From Bacteroidales bacterium (GTDB taxonomy: Bacteria; Bacteroidota; Bacteroidia; Bacteroidales; Salinivirgaceae), in assembly GCA_012519055.1 (NCBI GenBank), contig JAAYQU010000006.1, positions 22,216 through 86,215 of the forward strand: 64,000 nucleotides of DNA. Reading direction: 5' to 3'. The notes under the pieces are model-generated. The model searched no databases. It worked only from the letters and a program-made list of their open reading frames with translations, and was not told the origin of the DNA. The translations under genes and the position numbers were made by a program. Positions 8,064-16,110 of the stretch are shown here, one piece after another. How positions within the stretch are numbered: the stretch's first letter is position 1; each line of letters begins with the position of its first letter.

Positions 8064-9011
8064 TCACAATGTTTCAGCAACTTTGTCTCCTCTGAGAATT
8101 TCTAAAGTATCAGAATCAAATACCGGTGCTGTGATTTGTGATTGTGAAAGCTTCCTAATCTCATTCTCTCTGAGAGAGGAGACTGACAAGAATGAACCAA
8201 CATTGCGATTAAGTTCGAAACTGGGTTTTGCAAAGTGGGTTGTTACATAGCTAAGAATGTTGAAACAGTCGAAATATAACAGACCCGATGAGAGGTATTT
8301 TTTGAGACCTTTTGAGGTTTTTTTCAAATTGAGATTGCCAGTTTGCAAATAGTGCTTATAGACTTTTTCAATAGGAAAAAAATCTGATGGATTAGTAACT
8401 TCTGATGCTTTAGCCATTGCCTCTAAATCTGCAACTGAGGCGAGACGGTCATGGTCAAAAACTTTGTTTAGAAACTCATAAGGCGATATTGGTCTGAATG
8501 ACTGTATTTCAGCAATTGCAGGCATTGCGTTGAATGATTTCTTATAATCTGAGTGTGAAACAGTGGCTCCGTTCATGCAAGCTAATCTGAGAAGACCTAC
8601 ATTGAGAATTAGACCTCCTTGCAAGGGACGTTCAACATTGGCTTTATATCGCCAGTGGTCTATACCGAGAATTTGAAACTCCTCAGTATCAATCCTTGAC
8701 AAGATGTCGGTAGCTTGTTGTAACTGCTCGTCTGTTACAAACTTTTTTTTGGGATGGACGATAGCTTCGACGTTAGTTTCGTCGTCGCTTAAAACTGCAG
8801 TAATTGATGGAAGAGTTCTTAAAACAGGCTCTAAAAACGTGACAGGGGAACGTTCCTGGAAATTGTAAAGTGTAGTACTTGGTACTTTGTAATGGTTAGA
8901 AAGGTCTGACAGAGCCTGGGCGGAAACCAGGTGGTCATCTAAGAATACATTCAGTTTGTCATCTTTACGGACAACCTTGAATTTGTCTGAGTTAAATGTT
9001 TTTACTTTCAT
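8064..9011 (-). CDS. Unknown 315-aa protein, possibly phage/plasmid-like (DUF932-like)
   Basis: It was not firmly recognised. It is soluble with no signal peptide. A central segment (GLLRLACMNGATVSHSDYKK, around residues 138-157) recalls the conserved 'R-x-x-C-x-N-G' block of DUF932-type phage and plasmid proteins, and the rest is compatible with that fold, but the resemblance is weak. It has a separate promoter-like -7 box (complement of 9053-9060), and a terminator-like hairpin separates it from the nuclease genes upstream, so it is probably transcribed on its own. It lies at the downstream end of the accessory stretch. Confidence 0.45.
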   Translation of the reverse strand: MKVKTFNSDKFKVVRKDDKLNVFLDDHLVSAQALSDLSNHYKVPSTTLYNFQERSPVTFLEPVLRTLPSITAVLSDDETNVEAIVHPKKKFVTDEQLQQATDILSRIDTEEFQILGIDHWRYKANVERPLQGGLILNVGLLRLACMNGATVSHSDYKKSFNAMPAIAEIQSFRPISPYEFLNKVFDHDRLASVADLEAMAKASEVTNPSDFFPIEKVYKHYLQTGNLNLKKTSKGLKKYLSSGLLYFDCFNILSYVTTHFAKPSFELNRNVGSFLSVSSLRENEIRKLSQSQITAPVFDSDTLEILRGDKVAETL

Positions 9012-9052
9012 GATTTGTAATATATTAAATTGAACTTATTTTGAATATATTA

Positions 9053-9060
9053 CAAAGATA
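9053..9060 (-). promoter_or_regulatory. -7 box (TATCTTTG) for the unknown 315-aa gene
   Basis: On the minus strand TATCTTTG fits TAnnTTTG and lies 42 bp before the ATG at 9011. No well-spaced TTTG was found further upstream. Confidence 0.4.
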
Positions 9061-9110
9061 TGGGCGAGCTGTGCCAAAGGCTTGCACACAGAAAACAAAT
9101 TTTTAATTTA

Positions 9111-9145
9111 AAAAAGCAGGGCTGATTTTCAATCAATCCTGCTTA
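9111..9145 (-). terminator. Terminator after the PD-(D/E)XK gene
   Basis: Read on the minus strand, AAGCAGGATTGATT pairs with AATCAGCCCTGCTT around a 3-base loop and is followed by TTTT, 30 bp after the stop codon at 9175. Confidence 0.7.
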
Positions 9146-9174
9146 AAACAATAGAGTTACTTTATTCAAGAGTT

Positions 9175-10347
9175 TTATTCAGTTTTATCACAATCTTTAA
9201 AATCAATTTCTTTTTCTTTAATCTCACTAAGAATTGCGTCTAACAAAGATGCTATTTCCTTGATAAGTTCGCTATCATCTCCTTTGGATATATCAACAAA
9301 AGTGTCGTTATTCCAAAAACGATTGTCTAAATAAATATGACCATAGGGCCACCACGCATTTGACTCATGCTTAAAACAATTAAATTGTTTTTGTACATTT
9401 TTTGTTGCATCTCCTTCTGAGTGACTTATTCCTACAAAAAAGTTTGTATACCCAGTTGTTTCAGAAGCAAAATAAATTCTAAATCTACCCCACTCTTCGC
9501 GATAAAATGAAAAATACTTATTTTTTTCAGATAGTTTATCTAGGTCGCTACCATCAAATTTTAAATTTCTGTCGTTTGCAAGTTTTTCTAACGATGGTTT
9601 TAAATATTTAATGATAATTTCTTGTTTCCAAGCCTCTTGATTTTCTAATATTTTAGCAACATTTGGAATATTTTCTTTTTTAGAAAGAATATCTACTATT
9701 TCTTTTTGGCTTTTTGCATCCATATCTTGATTTGTTAATTGTTTTAAATGATTTATATACTGATTGATAGTTTCTCTAACCATTGGAAAGTGTAAGCTAA
9801 TTTTTGTGCACTCCTCCAACCATTTTACCATGTCACTTGCGTAAGAAATATTTGTATAATCAACACCAGAGCCGCTATCATCGGAAGCATTTACTCCATC
9901 GAGTGTTAAGTAAAGTATTAAATAATTTCCTTTCCCATATTTGCCGTAAGCATATTTATCATACCTTTTTAGCTGTTCACTTTGGTCGCCTGCGTATATT
10001 TTGTTTTCTATGATTATTGCTTTCTGCTTATCCTTTTGCTCAATAACAATATCTGCTCTGCCTAAATCATTTAATGTCAGTTCTGTATTAACGAGAGCTT
10101 TATTGCAGTCGAAAGAGAAATCTTTAGGAATAGTTTGGTTAATAAATTCGCGAAGAAACTTATCCTTAAGTCCATGTGAGCCATTTGGATTTAAGAACTC
10201 CGCTATAATTCCTGAATGAGTGTTCTCGTAATGATTAACTCCTACAACACGAAACATATTAAATCGACCGCCTGTAGCATCGAGTATAGCTTCGTTACGA
10301 ACACGAATTACTTCTATTTCACTTAGTGTTTTTCGAATGTTTTCCAT
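9175..10347 (-). CDS. PD-(D/E)XK nuclease superfamily protein (PDDEXK_4 type), second of a pair
   Basis: A 390-aa soluble protein. The N-terminal 180 residues carry a PD-(D/E)XK core: GRADIVIEQ around residues 92-100 supplies the Asp, and IIIENKIYAGDQSEQLKRY around 110-128 supplies Glu-x-Lys plus the helix with the conserved Gln-x-x-Arg-Tyr. An N-terminal helix with NHYENTHSGIIAEFLNPNGSHG is typical of PDDEXK_4 proteins. The C-terminal half is probably a target-sensing or dimerisation domain (WWPYGHIYLDNRFW). The stop of the paired gene lies 27 bp upstream. Such proteins occur in anti-phage islands, but no function is established for this one. Confidence 0.8.
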   Translation of the reverse strand: MENIRKTLSEIEVIRVRNEAILDATGGRFNMFRVVGVNHYENTHSGIIAEFLNPNGSHGLKDKFLREFINQTIPKDFSFDCNKALVNTELTLNDLGRADIVIEQKDKQKAIIIENKIYAGDQSEQLKRYDKYAYGKYGKGNYLILYLTLDGVNASDDSGSGVDYTNISYASDMVKWLEECTKISLHFPMVRETINQYINHLKQLTNQDMDAKSQKEIVDILSKKENIPNVAKILENQEAWKQEIIIKYLKPSLEKLANDRNLKFDGSDLDKLSEKNKYFSFYREEWGRFRIYFASETTGYTNFFVGISHSEGDATKNVQKQFNCFKHESNAWWPYGHIYLDNRFWNNDTFVDISKGDDSELIKEIASLLDAILSEIKEKEIDFKDCDKTE

Positions 10348-10374
10348 GTTTTATTTTTTAAAATGCTAGTAATT

Positions 10375-11391
10375 TTACATACTACTTTTGTTACGTGATG
10401 TATTTATTTCGTCACAATATTCATCAACAGTTTTTTCAAGTGCTTTTAATGTCCTAATAAATTTTTCAAGTTCTAAATTTCCTTCATTGTCAACTGTAAA
10501 AGCATTTTCAACAATTGCCAAAGTTGATGTCGCCCCCGCTCTATACCTGTCAGGCTTTGTTATTGAAATTCCGTTTTTCTTTGCGAAAGGCTCTATTTCT
10601 TCTAAAATTTCATAGAGTAAATCGGTACTTGGCTCCCAATCGCTTACTTTTAACATTAATTTTATTCCGTAATCAAATGAGTTTTCAATCTGTATATAAA
10701 TGCTACATTCCTCTATTCCATTCCAATGATACCAAAATCCTAAAAATCCGCCTGTTGGGTTTGAAACATATCCCCAATCTGTTGATTCAGATATTAGCTC
10801 TTGCAATTTCATAAAAAAACCTTCTCCTGCTTTCCAATCAGAAATTATGTTTTCAAATTTTGTGTACGAATTTGTTTGTTCCTCAATAGCAGTCATATAT
10901 TCTTTGAAATCATTATAAATGTCATTACTAACCTCTCTTTTATTAAAAACATTTAAAATGGCTTTTCTATCAATTGTTGAGTAACCCTTTTTTTTAACCT
11001 CTTGAAGTGTTGAAGAACTTTCATTTCCTGTCTTGATATACACGAAAGCAAGTTTATGTTTTTTGTTTTTATAGTGGTTTTTTGCAATTTGTTTGTAACG
11101 TTCTAATTGTTCTGAATGTTCGCCGGTATTGGTTTTGTCTTCTATTATAATAGCGTACTCGTCATTGACTTCTGCCCATATGTCAATGTTATTCCACTGT
11201 CTGCCTGCTTCAACCTTTTTAATTTGATAGTCTGATGTTTCATCAAGTAGCAATCTTACAAAGTCTTTTGCAGTTTCGTTTAATTGTTGGTTATGCTGAA
11301 TGTAAGTATTGTCTGCCCATTGTATAAGCCATGTAAAAAAGCCGTCTTGGGACAGTTCTTTAGTTGCAAGTTTAAAAATATTAGGTTTCAT
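10375..11391 (-). CDS. PD-(D/E)XK nuclease superfamily protein (PDDEXK_4 type), first of a pair
   Basis: 338 residues, soluble. The core is seen as NIDIWAEV (Asp, about residue 70) followed by YAIIIEDKTNTGEHSEQLER (Glu-x-Lys, then the conserved Gln helix), with FTWLIQWAD near the N-terminus matching the family's opening helix. It shares the core with the downstream neighbour but the C-terminal halves differ, so this is a divergent pair and not a recent duplication. The C-terminal part (GFLGFWYHWN, IYIQIENSFDYGIKL) may sense a ligand or partner. The two genes form an operon. Nuclease activity is inferred from the motifs. Confidence 0.8.
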   Translation of the reverse strand: MKPNIFKLATKELSQDGFFTWLIQWADNTYIQHNQQLNETAKDFVRLLLDETSDYQIKKVEAGRQWNNIDIWAEVNDEYAIIIEDKTNTGEHSEQLERYKQIAKNHYKNKKHKLAFVYIKTGNESSSTLQEVKKKGYSTIDRKAILNVFNKREVSNDIYNDFKEYMTAIEEQTNSYTKFENIISDWKAGEGFFMKLQELISESTDWGYVSNPTGGFLGFWYHWNGIEECSIYIQIENSFDYGIKLMLKVSDWEPSTDLLYEILEEIEPFAKKNGISITKPDRYRAGATSTLAIVENAFTVDNEGNLELEKFIRTLKALEKTVDEYCDEINTSRNKSSM

Positions 11392-11493
11392 AAATTCTTT
11401 ATTTAAAATTCTACATATTATATTCGGTTTTCAGTTTCCCCGTATATTTTGTTTATTTATCAAAGATACCAAACTGTTTTATTATTTCGAAAT

Positions 11494-12189
11494 CTATTTA
11501 TTTTCAATTCTTTTAAAATCACTACAATAACGAATATTTATCTCCTTCTGCAAGCCACAAATTTCCAAAATATCATACAAGCTTAAGCTGCTTTTACGGT
11601 AAAGTAGAAAAAACGGATAACCAATATGACAAATTCTTGCCTCGTCAAATATTTTGACAGCTTTTTGCGTGTTGTAGGATAAAATTTTGTCGGCATAATT
11701 TCTTTCAAAATTGAAAATAGAAATTAGGTTTAAATGCTCTATTCCGTCGAGAGAGGAGATACTAAATGACAACAAATTTTCATTTATAGATGTAAGAGCA
11801 CAATCAATAAATGGGCTACAGCCCTGCACCACTACTTCTCCGTTGATAGTGAAGTAATATCTATTCTGTTCTTGCATTTGGTTATACAACTCTTCGGTTT
11901 CCTTTTTTAGTTCACGACAATAGTTTGTGAGTTTTTTATCAAGTTCAACAATTTCTTGTATAGTTTCCTGATTGAAAACAAACTGTTGATTAAGCTTCCT
12001 TTTTCGGCGTAACATAAAAATTTCGTACAGCTCTTCGCTAATATCGTCGCTCCAGCCAAAATTTGCCATTGTTTCCAACTCTTCTACAGAGTGTTGATCT
12101 AACTCATCGTAAGTAAAACCGTATCTGCCACAGTGTAGATACGTCAAATATTTCTGATAATCTTGTTGTAATTCTTCTATGTTTCTCAT
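11494..12189 (-). CDS. Unknown 231-aa protein
   Basis: It was not recognised. The N-terminal 60 residues are acidic and helical. Residues about 75-110 form a likely coiled coil (EIVELDKKLTNYCRELKK and onward). The C-terminal half looks like a mixed alpha/beta domain beginning at YYFTINGEVVVQGCSPF. There is no signal peptide or membrane helix. It sits between the glycosyltransferase gene (about 90 bp away) and the nuclease pair (about 100 bp away), all on the minus strand, and might belong to either unit. Confidence 0.5.
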   Translation of the reverse strand: MRNIEELQQDYQKYLTYLHCGRYGFTYDELDQHSVEELETMANFGWSDDISEELYEIFMLRRKRKLNQQFVFNQETIQEIVELDKKLTNYCRELKKETEELYNQMQEQNRYYFTINGEVVVQGCSPFIDCALTSINENLLSFSISSLDGIEHLNLISIFNFERNYADKILSYNTQKAVKIFDEARICHIGYPFFLLYRKSSLSLYDILEICGLQKEINIRYCSDFKRIENK

Positions 12190-12278
12190 AATTGATACAA
12201 ATTATATATTTTCGTTTTCTCCGTTTTCTTTGTCCTACTGTGCCACAGTCTAAGGCGATGCCGAGAACAAAACGTAAT

Positions 12279-13484
12279 TTATACATTCATCACCTTTTCA
12301 ATTAATCTCACAGCCTCCTCTAAACCCCTTTCCTCTTTGATCTTGGCGGAAAGTAACTCTACGTTCTTTTTCTTTTCCTCGTAGGTGCTTTTCATATCTA
12401 ATATTGCTTCGTATATTGAATTTTCACTCAAGTTCTTAGACTTTAGAGGCTTTGTTGCAACATTAATATTGTACAGTTGCATTGCAAATCCCATTTGATC
12501 TAAAACATGTGGTACCGGAATAGATGGAATACCATAAATCATTGTGGCTGCTGAAGTTCCAAATCCACAGTGATGAATAGCAAATAAACATTGCTTAAAA
12601 AGAAAGCTATGCGGAATACTACCGCATGAAATCATTGTTTTTGGCAGTTCATAATTCTGAAGTGTCTTCTGAAATCCTTGGATAATAGCTCGATACCCCG
12701 ATTTGCTAAAAGCACTTACAAACATATCCAATTTTTCTTTTTCAGATTTTTCTTCGAATGACATTGCTCCGAGAGAAAGAATTATTGGTTTTTCTCCACT
12801 TGCAAGAAAATTAGCCAACTTTTCGTCAGGTATATAATTTTCCTCTTTATCATACCAATAACCGGTCAAAATATGCTGATCTTCCCAATATGGATTTCTC
12901 TCTAATACATGTTTACTAATTGGTATTAAATTCAACTTACGAGAAATAATCTCGTCAGAAGATTTAATCGGTTTTAATCCATATACTTTTCTAATTTTGT
13001 TATATGGTTTTGCAACCTGTTTTCCTATAATATTACCAATCAGTTTATTCCAAAAGGTCTGAGGCTTTAGTTTTTCGGCAATCATCTCTTTCTGCAATGT
13101 CACGTTAACCGTAGGAATTCCTAACGCTTCAGCCTCTGTTGCACCCATTTGACTATGGCTTACAATAATTAAATCTTTGCCCTTACATATTTCAAAAATC
13201 TCATGTGTTGATTTTTGAATAATTTTAAAAACAAAACTCATCATCCTAAGCATACTTAATGCAGGATTTGAATTTTTCCCCCTAATAATTGCTGCCTCTT
13301 TTTCTATGTTGATATCCGGACCAATCGGCTCAAAGCGAATATCGGAATCCTCTACTAAGTTTCTCCAACAGGGATGCGAGCCGAGTGTTACATCATATCC
13401 GTTTAGAATAAGTTCTTTGGATAAAAATATATATGGCTGAATATCACCTCTTGTACCCATTGTAAACATGGCAATCTTTTTCAT
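12279..13484 (-). CDS. UGT-like glycosyltransferase (GT1 family)
   Basis: 401 residues with a two-domain GT-B fold. The N-terminus (MFTMGTRGDIQPYIFLSKEL) is typical of the sterol/macrolide glucosyltransferase branch, where TRGDVQP is almost invariant. The C-terminal donor site is IHHCGFGTSAATMIYGIPSI with VPHVLDQMGFA, matching the UDPGT signature with its His and the Asp-Gln pair that binds the sugar nucleotide. It probably transfers a hexose from UDP- or dTDP-sugar to a small lipophilic acceptor, which cannot be named. The enzyme should be cytoplasmic or membrane-associated. Confidence 0.85.
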   Translation of the reverse strand: MKKIAMFTMGTRGDIQPYIFLSKELILNGYDVTLGSHPCWRNLVEDSDIRFEPIGPDINIEKEAAIIRGKNSNPALSMLRMMSFVFKIIQKSTHEIFEICKGKDLIIVSHSQMGATEAEALGIPTVNVTLQKEMIAEKLKPQTFWNKLIGNIIGKQVAKPYNKIRKVYGLKPIKSSDEIISRKLNLIPISKHVLERNPYWEDQHILTGYWYDKEENYIPDEKLANFLASGEKPIILSLGAMSFEEKSEKEKLDMFVSAFSKSGYRAIIQGFQKTLQNYELPKTMISCGSIPHSFLFKQCLFAIHHCGFGTSAATMIYGIPSIPVPHVLDQMGFAMQLYNINVATKPLKSKNLSENSIYEAILDMKSTYEEKKKNVELLSAKIKEERGLEEAVRLIEKVMNV

Positions 13485-13545
13485 AACCTACTCTTTTGTT
13501 AGATCGTTGTTAGATTTTATTTGTTATTTGTTAAATATCAATACA

Positions 13546-14028
13546 TTATAATGCCCCATTCTTCGTAAGCCTATCATACAGAACTATTGTGCCAGCTACC
13601 GAAACATTTAGCGAAAACTCGCCGGGGATTTGAATAATTTCATCGCATTTTGATAGTGCTTTATCTGAAAGTCCTTTATCTTCGGCACCCAACAGATAAA
13701 CCGCTCTTTGTGGATGTTTATAAGACATCAACGGAACGCTTCGCTTATCTAACTCTACACCGACAAGCGAAGAGGCTTTTGGTAAAGCATCGTAGAAGTG
13801 GTCAAAATCGGAAAACTCAAACAACGGGATATGTTTCCACGATTTCATTGTATCTGTTCTCATTGTATCGTATCTAATATTTATCAAGAAAATAAAATCG
13901 GCTTTCAATATCTGCGCAGAACGCCACAAGGTGCCGAGATTTCGTCTGCTACAAATTGCCTCTACGCCAATTCCGCAATATCCTCTAACCTCTTTAGGAA
14001 CAATTATATTTGGATACTCTTTTGACAT
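13546..14028 (-). CDS. SpoU/TrmH-family RNA methyltransferase
   Basis: 160 residues from MSKEYPNI. All three SPOUT motifs are present: N-x-G-T-x-x-R (RRNLGTLWRSA), LVGVELD, and the knot-forming pair LLGAEDKGLSD and FSLNVSVAGTIVLYDRL. SpoU enzymes 2'-O-methylate ribose in tRNA or rRNA with SAM. A start at 14058 is possible but lies inside the preceding regulator gene; 14028 sits 4 bp after that gene's stop and is preferred. The tight spacing says it is co-transcribed with the WYL regulator. The RNA target is unknown. Confidence 0.87.
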   Translation of the reverse strand: MSKEYPNIIVPKEVRGYCGIGVEAICSRRNLGTLWRSAQILKADFIFLINIRYDTMRTDTMKSWKHIPLFEFSDFDHFYDALPKASSLVGVELDKRSVPLMSYKHPQRAVYLLGAEDKGLSDKALSKCDEIIQIPGEFSLNVSVAGTIVLYDRLTKNGAL

Positions 14029-14032
14029 AATA

Positions 14033-14985
14033 TCAGATTTTACGATTATATATTTCACTCATCTGTTGCACTTTGTTTGCAAATTCTTTTCTTAGCCATT
14101 CGGGTTTTATTACCTCTACGTTTTCGGCGTGCATAAACAGCTCTTGAACGAAATCGTATGTTGGGCAAATGGTATATTGAAACATTGCGTATTCGCTGTT
14201 TTCCTCAATCAACGTTTGCGAATGGTGCAATGGAAGTGTTTCAAAATATTTCCGCTGATTGTTATATACTTTCACTTTTACGGTTTCGAGGTCTTGATTA
14301 GAACTGGCTATAATTCCAAAACTGTAGTAAAAAAGCCCTCGGGTGAGAAATCGGCAGGATAATCGAACCTCGAATTTGTAATCTTCAACTCCTGTATTCG
14401 GTCTAAAGAGTAAATTCGTAGCTGGTCGTAATATGGACTTCGAGCCAAAACATACCATCGTTGTCTAAAGACTTTCAGACAGTAAGGCTCTATCTCATAA
14501 GTGTTTGGCTCTTTCCTTTCAAAACTTTGATAGGTCATCTCAACCTTTAAATTCTCTTTAATGGCTCCTATAAACTTAGTGAGATATTGGTGCCCCGATG
14601 GAATATTTTCAAACAAAATCCTATCTCGAATGCCCTTGCTTTCGTTAAGCAAATTACTGATTGCAAAGGCATTTAACATCCAAGTGAGTGCACCATTTTT
14701 ACTATTTTTGTTTTTATCTTCATCTTCATCTTTTTCAATGTAATAGCGATAACCATTTTGTCTGTCGCACTCTATATTGATATTGAACAACTCCTCAATT
14801 GCAATTCTGTGATTATGAAAAGTGCGCAGTGGGATATCTTCTTTTAGTTCGTTTAGATCATCTGAGTTAGTCCACTTTATATTAATCTCTTCATACGTAA
14901 TTTTTCCTGCTTGTTGGATAGTTTCTACTAACCAAATATAACGCTTAAGCAGTGTGGCGACTTTATTGCTTTTTTTACTTGACAT
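14033..14985 (-). pseudogene. WYL-domain transcriptional regulator, split by a frameshift
   Basis: The gene starts at 14985 and reads through a winged-helix N-terminus and most of a WYL domain (PYCLKVFRQRWYVLARSPYY, then YSLDRIQELKI) up to FSPEGFF, then runs off-frame and stops at 14308. The next frame takes up exactly there with YYSFGIIASSNQDLE and supplies the C-terminal WCX-like extension, ending at 14033. The break is at a run of six A on the plus strand (14329-14334), where one extra base restores the frame. WYL proteins are ligand-sensing regulators, often next to defence genes. This may be a real null, a slippage switch or a sequencing indel. Confidence 0.8.
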
Positions 14986-15206
14986 AATTTTGTTATTTTA
15001 ATTTATGATATTGCAAATATACAACAATGGTATGCCAAATTGAAGCACAAGCGAAAGCAAAGTAGGTAAAAGTTAAAAGGTGAAAGTAGAAAGTGCGTGT
15101 TGTGTACAGTCAAGCACAAGGTGGTAATTAATTGAATATCAGTTTATATTAATAGCAATGCCTTTTAAGGCACGGAAACTTTTACCTTGTATAGTATAAT
15201 AACAAA

Positions 15207-15235
15207 ACGGTCGCTTCGATGAACTCAGCGACCGT
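15207..15235 (-). terminator. Hairpin of the GGTCGCTGAG family, probable rubrerythrin terminator
   Basis: 9-bp arms ACGGTCGCT and AGCGACCGT with an 11-base loop, followed on the minus strand by TTTTGTTATT, 55 bp after the rubrerythrin stop. Its sequence (GGTCGCTGAG...TCGAAGCGACC on the minus strand) is shared with hairpins at 40879-40913 and 46917-46944. Confidence 0.6.
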
Positions 15236-15259
15236 ATAAATATTTTTAACTTTCTGAAC

Positions 15260-15279
15260 AGACAGCTCATGCGCTGTCT
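15260..15279. repeat. Degenerate copy of the GTAGAGACAG palindrome
   Basis: AGACAGC and GCTGTCT pair around a 6-base loop and are followed by CTAC, like the perfect palindrome at 5510-5537. It lies 11 bp after the rubrerythrin stop. Confidence 0.45.
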
Positions 15280-15289
15280 CTACTTTCGA

Positions 15290-15868
15290 CTAATAGTACT
15301 TGTCGTTTTTAGGCTCGAAGTATGCTTGTGAGTGTAAGCATGCGGGGCAAGTTTGAAGGGCTTTTTTACCTTTGTGAACATATCCGCAGTTGCTGCATTG
15401 CCACTCAATCTCTTCGTCGCGTGAGAAAACAGTACCGTCTTTTACACGTTGCAATAGTTTCAAGTAGCGTTCTTCGTGAATAGCTTCGGCTTTAGCTATC
15501 ATTCGGTACATTGTGGCTATCTCTTTAAATCCTTCTTCTTCAGCAACATCTGCAAAATGAGGATATAGTTCTGTCCACTCTTCATTTTCTCCTTCAGCAG
15601 CAGCTTTTAAGTTTTCGGCTGTTGTTCCGATAACTCCTGCCGGGAAAGTTGATGTAATTTCAAGCATTCCGCCTTCTAAATATTTAAACATGCGTTTTGC
15701 GTGTTCTTTTTCTTGCTCGGCGGTTTCCATAAAAATAGCTGCAATTTGTTTGAAGCCCTCTTTATCAGCCTCTCTTGCAAAATAGGTATAGCGCATTCTT
15801 GCCTGAGACTCTCCGGCAAACGATTTCATCAGATTTTTTTCTGTTTGAGTTCCTTTTATACTTTTCAT
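15290..15868 (-). CDS. rbr: Rubrerythrin
   Basis: 192 residues, the usual length. The N-terminal four-helix bundle has the di-iron ligands in E-x-x-A/x-x-H patterns: FAGESQARMRYTYFA, ETAEQEKEHAKRMF, and EEEGFKEIATMYRMI with AEAIHEERY. The C-terminal rubredoxin-like domain has CSNCGYVHKG and CPACLHSQAYF, four cysteines for one iron. It reduces hydrogen peroxide in anaerobes using NADH-derived electrons. It is a single gene with a near-consensus -7 box (TATCTTTA, complement of 15913-15920) upstream and a hairpin terminator downstream. Confidence 0.95.
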   Translation of the reverse strand: MKSIKGTQTEKNLMKSFAGESQARMRYTYFAREADKEGFKQIAAIFMETAEQEKEHAKRMFKYLEGGMLEITSTFPAGVIGTTAENLKAAAEGENEEWTELYPHFADVAEEEGFKEIATMYRMIAKAEAIHEERYLKLLQRVKDGTVFSRDEEIEWQCSNCGYVHKGKKALQTCPACLHSQAYFEPKNDKYY

Positions 15869-16110
15869 ACGTCAATGTTTTTTATAATTGTGATTAATAA
15901 TGGATTTGGCTGTAAAGATATATATTTAGAGACATAAAATAAGCTCGTTTAGTAATTTGAATTCGTTCTTTATAAAAGAAAGTGATTTGCAAATTGCAAA
16001 TAATAATCAATTAGTTGAAAATTATAATATTATATAAGCTAAGCATTCTCTTCAACTTTTCTTAAAGTTTTAAGAAACATGTTATATTTACAAAAAAATA
16101 ACGAAAACAG

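Larger units (their letters stand above)
14986..15289. other. Intergenic region with two hairpins and a -7 box
   Basis: No gene was seen. On the minus strand TATATTTG (15014-15021) is a likely -7 box for the WYL gene. The rest is low-complexity, A-rich sequence, then the hairpins at 15207-15235 and 15260-15279. Confidence 0.5.

Noticed and set aside
9804..10219. Plus-strand open frames inside the PD-(D/E)XK gene
   Set aside because: No protein features; the minus-strand nuclease motifs cover the same sequence.
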